Assembly: GCA_020080175.1 (NCBI GenBank)
Contig: JAGHQL010000094.1
Location: forward strand, 38,501-102,500
Direction of reading: 5' to 3'
Length of the DNA: 64,000 bases
DNA from: Glutinoglossum americanum
Taxonomy: Eukaryota > Ascomycota > Geoglossomycetes > Geoglossales > Geoglossaceae
Shown here: positions 53,146 to 64,000 of the stretch, piece by piece
Position numbering within the stretch: the first letter of the stretch is position 1
How the letters are laid out: each line of letters begins with the position of its first letter
Position numbers and translations under genes: made by a program
Notes under the pieces: model-generated
Told to the model about the DNA's origin: nothing
The model's database searches: none
What the model saw: the letters and a program-made list of their open reading frames with translations, nothing else

Positions 53146-55285
53146 ATGAAACGCAAAATCGATGAAGTAGAAGGCTTAGGGCCTACACTTATGACAAAGA
53201 AACGTGCTACATCTAACGATCCTGTCACTGAGAATTTTCGGGAAGGCTTTTTCGACAGCCATGTGCTAGAGTCGTATCAGAAGGAGTATGCCAACTCCAG
53301 GCCGTACAAGCATGCAGTCATTCGTAATCTCATATCTGACGGGCTTCTGAGATCCGTTCGAACTGAGATCCGAGAGAATCTCCATTTTTCACCCAAGGAG
53401 ACTGGTAACCCTACCAATCAGGACACCTGCAGACTATACATCGTATTAACAGACTACAGATATTTACAAGATCCACCAAAGTGGAGACTTAGCGAATCTC
53501 GATGGACTAGACGACTCATCGCTGTCGAGAATACCCTCGCTCCTCAAGCTACGAGATGCGCTCTACTCCGTGAAGTTTAGAGAGGAATTGACGAAAATTA
53601 CGGGCTCGGGGCCTTTGTCTGGAAGGAGAACAGATATGGCGATCAATGTATATACACCAGGAAGCTACCTCCTTTGCCACGACGACGTGATTGGCAGCCG
53701 GAGGGTAAGCTATATCTTATATCTGACGGACCCGGATAAGCCCTGGAAGGCCGAATGGGGCGGTGCGTTGCGGTTATACGACACCACCTGCGTCGAGGAT
53801 GACGGACAGGTTACAAGGATTCCGGACCCGGAGCCTACCCTCTCGATACCACCGTCTTTTAACCAATTATCCTTCTTTGCAGTTCAGCCTGGCCAAAGCT
53901 TCCATGACGTCGAAGAGGTCTATGCGTGCGAATCAGGTGCGGTGGGGGAGGAACAGAAGGGTGGCGATGGGGAACGAGTCAGAATGGCGATTAGCGGGTG
54001 GTTCCATATCCCGCAGGAAGGCGAGGAAGGCTACATTGAGGGACTTGAGGAGGAACTGGCGGAGAAGAGCAGTCTAGTGCAACTACAGGGTAAAGACGAT
54101 CGTTTTGACCTCCCGCAGCCTCAAGTCCATCACTACGCCGGTGCCGTACGGGACAAGAGCGACCTCTCCTCAAAGGACAAGGAAGCGGCAACACATTTGG
54201 AAGATGAAGACCTGACGGAAGCAGAGCTTGATCTCCTAATTAAATATATAGCACCTACATACTTGACGCCAGACACACTCGAGGAGATGTGTGGAGTTTT
54301 CACCGATGAATCTTCACTGAAGATCGAAGGGTTCCTCTCCCCAAAATTCTCAGCACGGCTTAAAGCGTACGTCGAAAAGGAGGACCAACTAAAGCCATTG
54401 CCGAAGGATGCCAGCGCCATCGAATTGAACACCGACTGGCGCGTCGCTCGCCCACCGCATAAGCACCGCTTCCTCTACCAGCAGGCTACCGAGGGAGAAG
54501 CGCGGACGGATAAAACTCCACTACGGGAACTATATGAGGATTTGTTTCCATCGAATGCATTTAGGAAGTGGTTGTCTATTGCGACGAGCCTGACGCTGAA
54601 CAGCTACAATGTCTTAGCCCGAAGGTTTCGACGCGGGAAGGATTATTGTCTAGCGACTGGATATGGAGAAGGAGGAGCAAGAATCGAGCTTACTCTAGGG
54701 ATCACACCGATTGGTGGTTGGGGTGAAGATGAGGAAACGGATGAAGGGGTTGTGGCGAACGGGAAGGATGTGAAGGAGAGTAAAGTGGAAAAGCCAGACG
54801 TCGGCGGGTATGAGATCTATTACGCGGAAGACGACGAAGAGGAGGAGGAGGATGACGGCAACGGCGAGGGCGCCGCCGGCAAGGGCGAGAAGCAGCGGAG
54901 GAAGAAAACGAAATCTGACCCCGCCATATATAAATCCAGCCCCGCCGACGAAGATGAAACAAACGTCCTCTTCTCCTCCCCCGCCACCTGGAACAGCCTG
55001 AGCATCGTCCTACGCGATCAAGGTGTCCTGCGCTTCGTGAAATATGTGAGTCACCGAGCTCCGGGGGATCGCTGGGATGTCACGGGTGAGTGGGTTGTTG
55101 CTGAGGAGGAGGAGGAGTGTGGCGATGGTGGGAGCGACTGCTGTGGCCATGGCAACCACGGTAGCCACGGGGTAAACGGACCGGATGAAGAGGATGGGGA
55201 GAGTGGTGATGAAGTGGGGGAGGAGTCGGCTGGAAGTGATGGGGTGGAGGAGGAAGAAGAAGAAGAGTATGACGAGTCGGATTAG
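53146..55285 (+). CDS. Ofd1/Tpa1-like prolyl hydroxylase (2-oxoglutarate/Fe(II) dioxygenase)
   Basis: Two exons, 53146-53404 and 53460-55285, code 694 residues. The 55-bp intron joins SPKET to DIYKIHQSGDLANLDGL. The N-terminal catalytic domain has the Fe(II) ligands His and Asp in LLCHDDVIGSRRVSYILYL, the distal His in QSFHDVEEVYACESGA, and the 2-oxoglutarate-binding Arg in RVRMAISGWFHIP. The C-terminal half is the Ofd1 CTDD domain (LIKYIAPTYLTPDTLEEM, FLSPKFSARLKAYVEKED), interrupted by acidic, Gly-rich and Cys/His inserts and ending in a poly-Glu/Asp tail. Yeast Tpa1 and S. pombe Ofd1 hydroxylate ribosomal protein Rps23 (uS12) and tune translation termination. Ofd1 also promotes oxygen-dependent degradation of the Sre1 transcription factor. 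If an SREBP pathway exists here, Erg26 in this window could be among its targets; that link is inference. Confidence 0.92.
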
Positions 55286-55893
55286 GGGCGTGGGGATCGA
55301 GGGGGGTTTTTTTTTTTTCCCTCAAAAAAGCTACCTCTAGAAAATTAAGAAAATCAACTATATAGAGCATGACTCGATCCGATCGATCAACGGTCCTTTG
55401 AGATTTCCTCGTCGTTTGCGAAGGTACCTGCATGGCACCCTTGGCCACGGGAGTTAAAGACATGCGGGAGCTTAAGCAACAATGATACTCATCCTAAAAA
55501 GGATAAAATTTGCCTGGCCAGCAGACCGGTGATTTTTCAACGTTCAGCTTCCCCTTCCAGCCTCCGCCCCGCCCAACAACCTCTTCTTTCTTTTTCCCAA
55601 CCGCCTCTCGTCCGTCTGCGAAGGAAAACCCGCGCTGTGCAAGTGCAGAGCCACCACCAGCCAACAAGACCTTACTTACACCCGCTCTCTAGCTCCGAGA
55701 CAAGCTACCCAGGATCCACCCGGCCAAAAAATTTGTTGGCTTACGGGGAAATTCCTCCCAAGAGGAAAAAAAAAAAAAAAGAAAAAAGCTCCGTCCACCA
55801 CAGCGTTATGGTCAGCAACTTGTACACCGCCCGGCTTACGTTACGGAGGACAATCGACCAGGTGCGTGAAAACGTTTCAAGACAAACTGGTGG

Positions 55894-55894
55894 C

Positions 55895-55923
<29 letters not shown>
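55894..55923. repeat. (CT)n microsatellite
   Basis: About 14 CT dinucleotides in a row, followed by CA-rich sequence. Confidence 0.85.
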
Positions 55924-55925
<2 letters not shown>

Positions 55926-58736
55926 ACACACACCCCAAAAGCGGGTGCAGGCCCAACGGACGGGATGCGAATAGGAAGGAAAGGAAAAACGAAAAGAAAA
56001 AAAAAAAAAAAAAGAAAAGAAACCAGCTCGACTGGCTGCGGCGCGGGTAACTCACCCTCCTGCACGATGCCTCACGCATATATGTACGATCAGCCAAACC
56101 AAAACGCACCGTCAGACCCGCGCATCGAATGGCGGACAGACACCTCCATCCACACTCTCCCGTCTCCGCAAAAAAAAAACCCCCCATTTCTTTTGAACCT
56201 TCCATCCACTTTCCCTCTTTCCATCCCCACCACCCTCTCTCTCTCTTTTTTCTTTTCTTTTTTTTTTCTTCCGACGAGATGCGCGGAGATGATGGGTTTT
56301 TTTCTGGCGGACTGGGCACGGATCGTCCTGACTCTGTCTCTCCCTACCCAAATTAAAAAAAAAAAAAAATAAAAAAGAAAAGGGCAGCCACACAGCCCCC
56401 GCGGCCACGGTGGTGCGGGTATATCGAGATTTTTAGGTTACCCACACACGCACACACGCACGCACCGCACACTCTCTCCCCCAGGACGCGGGAGACGCGC
56501 GTTCTCTGTTTCTGTTGCGCGAGAGTTTTGTACGCGTTGTGCGTGGAGCGTTGGCTCTTTTTTTTTTTGTATGTGCGGATCTCAAAAGCTACGTATTTTG
56601 TACCGGGCTGGGTGCCTTTCGTCCCGCCGAGCTTGGAATCTTCCCAGCCCCGTGTATTTTACACTTTTTTTTTTTTTTCTTTCTTTTTTTTCTTTCTTTA
56701 AAAAAATACGAGGGTAATTTATCCCATCCGTTGGTTTTATTTTTATTTATTATTAATTAATTATTTATTTTTTTTCATTTTCATCGCTTCTTAAAACGCG
56801 GGTTTCTCTTCCCCCATTCGATTGTTTCATTAACCTTGCCCGCGGAGAATTTATTTGGTTTCTGCCTTGACCCTACCCTGGGTAGATAATGAGCGAATGC
56901 ATCTTCGGGTGCCTTTCCCGGGTCTTATAGGCTGACGAGTCAGGTTGGACAGGCCAGAAGAAAAAAAACGTGGTGTAGCACGAAACCCATGGATCAAAGT
57001 CCGAGCGAACGGCCACGCGTTTTTTGCAGCCGACTGGGGGGGTTATTAGAAATCCAGACTTGTCGGCCTTAAAGTGGGACAATATTGGTACCCGAATTTT
57101 GGGACAGAGCGAAAAGGATATATTGGTCGCCGGGTTCCAAAGTCGAGCAGAAAAGGGGTGTGTGGGAAGGGGGATAGGATGGGAAAGGGTGCCCAGCTGA
57201 AATGGACGGAAGAATACGAACGCATGGCAAGCCATCAACTTTCCAAGTCGTCCATTTTTGGTTGCTTTTCCTTTGGAGCTTCTCGGAGCCGATCCGACGC
57301 CGAGAGAAACAAAAAAGGGAAAAAGTAAAGATTGGGGATCGTTATGGCTTGAAAAGCGCCATACTTTCTTGGCAGCGGGAAAGGGAGTTGGAGAGCGAAA
57401 GCTCTCCAACCCTCCTAAAGCGTGTATGGACTCTATTCAGTCTTAGTCTGTCTGGAGTCCCGCCGTTCATCTATCTCTCTTCCCCTTTACGGTTATTTTT
57501 CCCTTCTTTTAAATTGGTCCGCATGTGAACGGAGGGAAAGATAACTCCCTCCAGGTACAACCAGGTCGTTTCGGTTATCTCTCTGTCGACGATCCCGGAA
57601 TCCTGGACTGTCGATCCAGACTTAGGCTGTCATATGTATGTCAGGCATGCCGACAGACGGTTACGTAGTAGATGTAGTAGAGCGGGAGGGGCGAATATTG
57701 AATCACCCGCCATCCGTCGAGATTGCAATAATCAATGGTGCGGATAAGTTAAAAAGTATCGGGGGTCCTCGTCTCTCGCCTCGCTGTACTCCCCCTATCA
57801 GTACGCGTGCACGTTCCACTTTCCCACGCTTCGGAGCGAATCGGGGATAGTTCCGGGGTGATTTTGTGCGTCGAGTCGGGGAACCGTTTTCAATTGCGGG
57901 CTGCTGACCGGGTAATCGTTGGTCAGTTAGGGCGTTGGATTTATTTCCTTAATTCCCACTAGATAGCGCTCGGAAACTATATCGGAGATTTAGATTGAGA
58001 AGTGTCCCGAAGTAGCTTGGCGGGGGCCCTCGGCCCGTTCTCGACTATAGGCAACCTCGTCGTGTAGAGTGCCGTGTACGGAGTATAGTGCCGCGCCTAT
58101 GGTTGTGAGCTAGGGATGCCGAATTCTATCGCAGCCAGACAGACGCAGCCGAGTGGAGCAGAACAAGGCAGGAGGGATGGAGGCACGGCGGAAGGGCTGT
58201 TAGGCTTGATGGGCTGTGTTCCTTGCAGAATCTAGTGCACCTCGCCGTGCCGACTTCCTCTTTGGGATGGACTTGGGGTTCGGGTCGTGCAGATGTAGCC
58301 TGCGCTCAGACATTCCCCATCCGCATTAAGGCGCGGAATGTTGCTCGTAAGGCACATGAGTCGGTGGCAGAATGAGGCCGGCTTTGCCGTTAGGTGATGC
58401 TCCCAGGATCATTTTGCACAAAGTGATCCCTGGCGCTGCGCACGGCAGACATTCTCTTTTCTGCATGATGGAAATCTCAAGACAAGGATACGCGTTGCGG
58501 AGAGAGACAACCCACCAACCTACAGCCCCGAGCTTAATGTTTCAGACCACAACCACTCTTCATTGCGCAAGTAGCGTCGCACAAACAGGCACAAACAGCG
58601 ATCATCGCTCTTCAGTGAAACATATCTGTCTCCCAGCGCCGTGACTAAGGGTCTCGTGACGCTCGTGATGGAGTGCAGAGCAGTAACACTTCGCTGCGAC
58701 CTCAACTCCTTGTTCGTGGCTTGAAGACCGGATATG

Positions 58737-58753
58737 ATTAGTTGGAATCAACC
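58737..58753. repeat. 17-bp repeated sequence, copy 1
   Basis: ATTAGTTGGAATCAACC, identical to the copy at 60163. Its core GTTGGAATCAAC has GTTG/CAAC half-sites 4 bp apart. Confidence 0.7.
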
Positions 58754-60162
58754 CGGCATCCACGCGAGTAAGCCACGAGACATTACCTTGTCGTTCGCAG
58801 TCTCTCTGCAGCACCCACGCGAAGTTATTGGATAAACGCGAAAGCCATGCCCGAATCTTAAATCCCAAAAAAATCTGTGCATGTAACTCAAGGGATTTGC
58901 AGACCCTTCCCGAATCGTTGTTTTTGCCGACTGAGCAAAAGAAAAACAGAATGTGAGCTGCCTGTCCCAGCGAGTCGACTGCACACTGCGCACTGCACGC
59001 CGCGACGGCGGATCAGATAGATACGAAGTGTGTAGGATAGACGCTATTGCGGATGTTCCAGTAAGAGTGACCTACTAGGTACAAGGCCATCCATGGCCCT
59101 TCCTAACGATGTGTAGATTGGCTCCGAGTCCCTTGCAACGGAGGGAATCCAGATTGGATTGTGCTCTCTCGATTGCCCTCGACTCCGCAATCCTACTATG
59201 TAGTGTGACTTCAGAAGCACGCAGCCAGAGCGCTCGTGTAGTTGTACATGGCAATCATTGCAGTAGAAGACACTTGTGCTCCGTGCTAATGGATTGTAAC
59301 GTAGCTCTGTAAATCAGGGATGGCTCTTCTCCAGAAATTTCTATCTTGAAGCAAGGGAATCCTTAACTCGACGAGCCTGCCCCCAACAACCACACCACAC
59401 CCCCCCCCTCCAATCTAGTCGTCTGAGGAGCCCAAACTGCAAGTCTCGGTCTTGTCGTTGAATTTCGCCTGTGCGAGACTTGCCCCCCCGTCCTCAAGGT
59501 AGAAGAAGGGCAGGGTCTATGCGACCGCACACCCTTCTTTATGATCACCCACCAACCTCGTTTCCATACACTCCACGCTATCCCACAAAGCTGTAGTCGT
59601 CAATCCAGAATCAAGGCAACAGCGTCGGGCGTGCAGACACGTATCGTATCTGATTCCTGTGTTGGTCGATTTGCTCTTGCCGACGAGCGAAAAGTCCCCC
59701 ACACCGTTATTTTCTTCTCCTCGTTGGCTCGAGTCGAGACGTCTTTGTCTTAGGCCAGTGCGACCTCGAGGGCTTTGTCTGGACGAACTTCGAGAGACCC
59801 GTCTGACAATTTCGGCGACACTGTCGGTCATAATTGGAGAAATACTCCTAGCGCAAAGAACTCCGTAACTTCCGCCAACTCTAACCTCCACGCCTGAACT
59901 CACGCAATACGAGATACCTTTGGATTGTCCTCATGTGTAGCCGTTGGAGATCATCCATTGATTAAACCTGACCTGACCAGACCGTCTGCCATCCAGTCTC
60001 TACCTCTGTATACCCCGTACGTCGACCTCGCACGTCCTCGGCCACCTCCCATTTATCGCGTTCTCGCCAACGCTACATCGGTGTATTGACTACGTAACTG
60101 AAGTTAAAAGACCTCCCGACGCTTTTGCGATTCAGATACAACAAGGGGACAAAAGACGGACT

Positions 60163-60179
60163 ATTAGTTGGAATCAACC
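60163..60179. repeat. 17-bp repeated sequence, copy 2
   Basis: Exact second copy, 156 bp before the bHLH gene start, in the same orientation. The bases around the two copies are not alike. Confidence 0.7.
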
Positions 60180-60334
60180 TAGGGGCTACGGTTGAGCGAG
60201 TGTGGGGCTTTGGTGAAGTCGGTTGATGGTAACTGAACCTCATGTTGGATCTTACACTGTTGTCTTCGTCACTAACGGACAAAGCCTCACAAACAATAAT
60301 CTTCAGGATATCCATACAATTTCACGGCGCTATC

Positions 60335-62094
60335 ATGGCACAGCCCTGGGATAGCTCCAAGAGGGCTTCCGCGCACTCCGTATCTGGAATGTCGCAACAG
60401 CAACAGCTTCCATCCATCTCCAACATCACGAATGGAGTCCCAGGTCCAATCGCAACCACCTCCGGAGAGCCGTCTCCTAAGCAGACGCCGAACGGGCAGA
60501 ATGGTGCTGTTCGCGACTCTGGGAATTGGTCAATGCAGTCTCCTAGTAGTCGTAAGTTCAGCCCACTCCTTCATACCCCTATTTGCGGCATGTGTATTGC
60601 GGAATGGACCAGGTAGGCCCGTACAAGGCATTACCATCTCCGGATGCTTGCATTTGTTTCGCACCCCCTTATGGGGCTTGGGTCAGTATTTATTGATTTG
60701 TCCAATAGATTCCTCGGTCATCTCCATGGCCTCAAACCCTATACAATTACCACCGTTGGAACCGACACGTACTTCACCTAATCGTAACTCATTGGGCCCA
60801 AACGACCCCTCCACCTACCCATCGACTTACTCCAGCGCTCCGCAATCGACCAGTCTTCAGCAACAGTCCCCAGTGTTCGCATTTGGATATGGAGCTTCAG
60901 ATGCCAGCCAACCGCGACCCAATGGTGAAGTTCCTCACCCAGACTCACGGAGGAGCAGCTTTGACGCTCGGTTGGGTAATCTTAATTTATCTTCTCCGTT
61001 GGGAAGCAACAATGCGAGCCAAGTCTCTCTCACTAGCACGCTTCAGAGCAAACGCGGTATTCCTGTAGATGGATCTCGGGGACCCAATGGACTTGCCAGT
61101 GGACGGCGGCCGTTTTCGCCGTTCTCCCAAGGGTCGTCCAATGGAGGTTCAGTTGTCCCAGGTCGGACAGCCCCACCGATCAATCCATCCAATAGGTTCC
61201 CATTTCCACATCCAAACGCTCCGTCACCAACCAAGGGGTTTCCGTACGCTTTCCCCGACCCGGAGGTAGCGGCCACACAGACACCAAGCAATCGATCTAT
61301 CGACCGATCAACAATAAGTGGAAATTCTCGCAATGGAAGTATAGGGGGCAATTCGCTGGCGAACAGTGCCTTCACTAACAGATCCAGCACTCCCCCCGGT
61401 CAAAGGCGCATGCATGATTGTCCCCCAGGCGCCGACCTCGAAGGCCATGGGGCTCTCAATGGCGCAAGCGAACATGGTCAGCAAGATGATTTCTCTAGGC
61501 CTGCGTCGTTATATGGCTCGCGGTCATCCACGGATCTTACAGGGGTTAACCAACACCACCACCACCAGCTTCAACACAAGCAACTGACCGGACTGATTGG
61601 GGAACCTGGTTCGCCTAACGGATCCATAACTACGCCTTACAGCAGGACCCCAGAGCTACGAGTAAGCCATAAGCTCGCTGAGAGAAAGCGGCGAAAGGAA
61701 ATGAAGGATCTCTTTGATGAGCTCCGCGACATATTGCCACACGAGCGAGGAGGAAGGAGTAGCAAGTGGGAAGTCTTAACACAAGGTAGCCCCACCATGA
61801 ATCAGAATATAGACTAGGATCTAACATCACCTTTTAGCTGTCGAATACATCCACTCTCTAAAAACCTATCAGAACCATATGCAACGAGAGTTGGACGTCT
61901 GTCGTAGGGATGGCCAGAATACCCACTTATTGCAACAGGAGGTGAACTCCTTGCGGATGCAGATGCAGGCCATGCAGACGCAGCAGCAGCAACAACAGCA
62001 CCCGCCTTCTTTTCAAGCAAATGGCCCTCCCCAAGGCCAAGGCCATTCTCATCAGCCAGTCACTCTACCTCCACCATCTATGATGGAATATTGA
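60335..62094 (+). CDS. bHLH transcription factor
   Basis: Three exons, 60335-60551, 60709-61785 and 61838-62094, code 516 residues in one frame. The 157-bp and 52-bp introns have GTAAGT and GTAGCC donors; intron 2 has a CTAAC branch. The start is MAQPWDSSKRASAHSVSGMS. Residues 1-385 are Ser/Asn/Pro/Gly-rich and disordered. The basic region and helix 1 follow (SHKLAERKRRKEMKDLFDEL), then the loop LPHERGGRSSKWEVL. Intron 2 splits the domain exactly between loop/helix-2 codons and splicing gives LTQAVEYIHSLKTYQNHMQR. A leucine-rich continuation and a Gln run (QTQQQQQQHPP) end the protein at MMEY. The basic region keeps H-x3-E-R-x-R-R, which predicts E-box (CANNTG) binding as a dimer. It resembles the Aspergillus bHLH protein labelled 'GlcD gamma' and S. 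pombe Esc1. The regulated pathway is unknown. A Met 31 codons upstream (60242) is also in frame. Confidence 0.88.
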
Positions 62095-63644
62095 ACGAGC
62101 CATCTCCACGTCGAGAGGGGAGGCACCACCAACTCTCCTTCTCAAAAAATTTGTTTCGATCCGGTATCTCGACCGACCCACCGTACCCATCTTTTCAACT
62201 GCTATATATATCACCGCCAATCTCCACAGCGGGCTGTTCACACCACAGGATGACCAACATTTCTTTCCTTGTGGGCGTTCACCTCTACTGCTCTTCGCGA
62301 GGCGCGAACAATAGCTAGAAAAGTTTTGACATTTGCCCCAAATTTGTTTCCTTTTCCCCTTGCTCTTGGCTTTTAACCTCTCCCCTTAAGCCCAAACTCA
62401 CGGCTTAGCGGAATGGACCACTCGCGTGTTTATGTGCGAGTAGGATTTGGTCATTGTTTTCTTTGTTGCTTCTGTTACATCAGGCGTATGAATTTACTAG
62501 TGTCACATCTGGCAGGCAAACGGGCGAAAAGAAAATACGGTCTCGAAACGGCATATTTACGGCTAGGGGTCGAAGCGTGTGGGCGGAACATGGTTTTTTT
62601 TTTTTTGGGTTTTTCTACTAGTGTGTATTTATAGAGAAAATACCCCGGGGGAACCCTCCTTTTGCCTACTTACGGGAGAGGCATTGTTTCCTTCTTTCAC
62701 TTCGATTTGGAAGGGGTCGTCTATTTTCATTTTGCGGTTTCTCCCTCCCATCAGCTGGTCGTTTCGGGGGACTACTCCAAGGAATTGAATGATACTCTAC
62801 AAAGGGAACTCTACAAAGGGAGAATAATCCCCGATGGGTGTCTACTCGGTCGACCTGATGGCAGGAACCGTAATTTATCCCACTGCTCTTTCCTCCCTCC
62901 ATTTTCGACCTGCCATCAGTCCTCGGGTTGAGGTACTCCCATATTGGTCTATTAGGTCGTGCTTTTACCGGATGGGCTATTGGAGGGGCCGGGGGCCCCT
63001 TCCTTTTCCTTTTCGTTTCTGTTTGCAACTGCAGGCCTAGGATAGAGAAGAGAGATCTTATTCCATTGAGAGATTTAAACCTAGGGATTATTATGGTTAA
63101 AGGGATGGTATGTGAGTGTATACGTGTAGGCTTCTTTCTTCCATCCCCCCCTTCACCAGGGTGCGAAAATGTCGGAAACGTGTGCATTAGATACACACCG
63201 ATTTCCCACCTCCCACCTCCCTCCCCAGACGATACCTCGCGACCTATCCATAGGGATAAAAAGAAAAAGAAAAAAAAACAAAACCTCCCTATCACGTAGC
63301 ATCCAAGCCCACCTATGTACAGGCAGCATCGCGAAAATCGCAAGACTGAAAAAAAAAAAAAAAAAATCGATACACGTAGTTAATCTATCTCCACAATCCT
63401 ACCACCCACCACCTCCCCCAACCAAAAGCACAGCGGGCACGAATCAGCAGATACCAGCCACGACGCCATACCCCAACGAGAGGCGTCACCCCGTACCCAG
63501 AATAATTCCACTTTGGGCGCCGCGTAAAGGGGGGGGGGGAGCTTATCTTATTAATAGAACAGCGCAAGTCCAACACGTAAAACACCGCCCGATCGCGCAC
63601 ATGGCTGATGGAAGAAATCCCAGGCCGCAGGGCAGCCCCGCCTG

Positions 63645-63675
63645 AGGAGGAGGAGGAGGAGGAGGAGGAGGAGGA
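63645..63675. repeat. (GAG)n microsatellite
   Basis: About ten GAG/GGA triplets in a row. Confidence 0.85.
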
Positions 63676-63897
63676 AAGGGGGGGTTTCTCTGGTCACGAG
63701 CACCCCCCCCTAAAGGGCTGCAGATATGCCTGGTATATGGCCCGTGTTTGGGGTATATACACCAAGGAGGAGGGGGGGGTGGGGGGTTGAGTTTCACCTG
63801 TCTGCCCCTCTAGGGTAACGGTCTCGTGTATCGCATATATTGATCCTGTTTCGCCACACACATGCTCGCCGCACGCCTCCTTTTGTTTATGCTTCCC

Positions 63898-63983
63898 GGG
63901 GGGGGGGGGGGGGGGGGGCGGAGGGGTGGGAAACGGGGGGGGTTGGGGAGAGAGGGGGGGGGGTGTGGGAGGGGGGGGGGGGG
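63898..63983. repeat. G-run cluster
   Basis: Repeated runs of G, the first about 20 long, separated by a few other bases over 85 bp. It has strong G-quadruplex potential on this strand. Such runs are also a common place for assembly error. Confidence 0.75.
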
Positions 63984-64000
63984 ACACGTATACGCACAGG

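Larger units (their letters stand above)
55286..60334. other. 5 kb region without a supported gene
   Basis: It starts with a T-rich 3' flank. From 55500 to 57500 it is rich in A/T runs, (CT)n and CA-type runs whose open frames are repeat by-products. From 57500 to 60334 it is more balanced in composition, but the open frames stay short (under about 130 residues) and lack domains. A 17-bp sequence occurs twice here (58737 and 60163). It may include a long promoter, a spliced 5' leader or a non-coding transcript of the bHLH gene. Confidence 0.5.
62095..64000. other. 3' flank and low-complexity end of window
   Basis: No gene is supported. From about 63200 on the sequence becomes homopolymer-rich: A runs near 63344-63366, a GGA/GAG run at 63645-63675, and G runs near 63531-63539 and 63898-63985. 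Confidence 0.6.

Noticed and set aside
55529-56408. Open frames of 168-192 residues on both strands
   Set aside because: They consist mostly of translated A/T, CT and CA runs (poly-Lys, poly-Phe, Ser-Leu and Glu-Arg repeats).
1-64000. tRNA, rRNA or CRISPR
   Set aside because: I saw no TPsiC-like GGTTCRANNC with a matching acceptor stem, no rRNA-like stretch and no regularly spaced short repeats. A tRNAscan-SE run would settle the tRNA question.
1-64000. Secondary-metabolite gene cluster around the P450
   Set aside because: Its neighbours are housekeeping genes, and there is no polyketide synthase, peptide synthetase, terpene cyclase or transporter.

Overview
The window reads as nuclear DNA of a filamentous ascomycete (Pezizomycotina). 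The evidence is short introns (about 50-120 bp) with GTA/GTG donors, CTAAC-type branch points and AG acceptors, together with fungal-specific proteins: a Rim15-type kinase with a receiver domain, a PalC-type pH-signalling protein, a Mnn10-type mannosyltransferase, a CYP52-type P450, Erg26 and a LIM-RhoGAP of Lrg1 type. Gene density is low, about 18 genes in 64 kb, with intergenic stretches of up to 5 kb full of homopolymer and microsatellite tracts. This suggests an early-diverging or repeat-tolerant lineage, but I cannot assign a genus. I recognised no tRNA, rRNA, CRISPR array or intact transposon.

Layout. 0-6 kb: a small unrecognised gene (+), then a six-exon Lrg1-like RhoGAP (-). 6.6-10.4 kb: a UBE2Z-like tandem-UBC E2 with nine exons (+) and Erg26 (+). 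10.4-18.6 kb: a 2.4 kb gap, then a 1,918-residue Rim15-like kinase (+). 18.6-27 kb: a low-complexity region holding a tail-anchored protein with an N-terminal Atg8-interacting-motif-like WIEI (+), a DUF7924-like protein with a PD-(D/E)XK-like motif pair (-), an AT-rich patch, and mitoribosomal protein mL54 (-). 27.5-35.5 kb: a 1.4 kaa single-pass membrane protein (-) and a Mnn10-like GT34 enzyme (+). 37-41 kb: two likely TFIID subunits, TAF3-like (-) and TAF7 (+), head to head, followed by a three-copy 115-bp tandem repeat with inverted-repeat arms. 41-46.2 kb: a CYP52-like P450 (-) divergent from palC (+), a complex I NDUFB10-like subunit (-), and a small Cys-rich protein (-). 46.9-55.3 kb: an unknown conserved-looking protein (-) divergent from a Rad53/Chk2-type FHA-kinase-FHA protein (+), then an Ofd1/Tpa1 prolyl hydroxylase (+). 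55.3-60.3 kb has no gene I can support. 60.3-62.1 kb: a bHLH transcription factor (+). The remainder is 3' flank.

The genes are mainly housekeeping and regulatory: nutrient and stress signalling (Rim15, PalC, Ofd1), cell wall and polarity (Lrg1, Mnn10), genome stability (Rad53), basal transcription (TAF3, TAF7) and mitochondria (mL54, NDUFB10-like). The window is not a biosynthetic cluster. The least explained parts are the AIM/tail-anchor protein, the DUF7924-like protein beside the AT-rich patch, the structured 115-bp repeat, and the 5 kb gap before the bHLH gene. Exon boundaries were worked out by hand from splice signals and reading frame. Each multi-exon model listed keeps one open frame, but none has transcript support.
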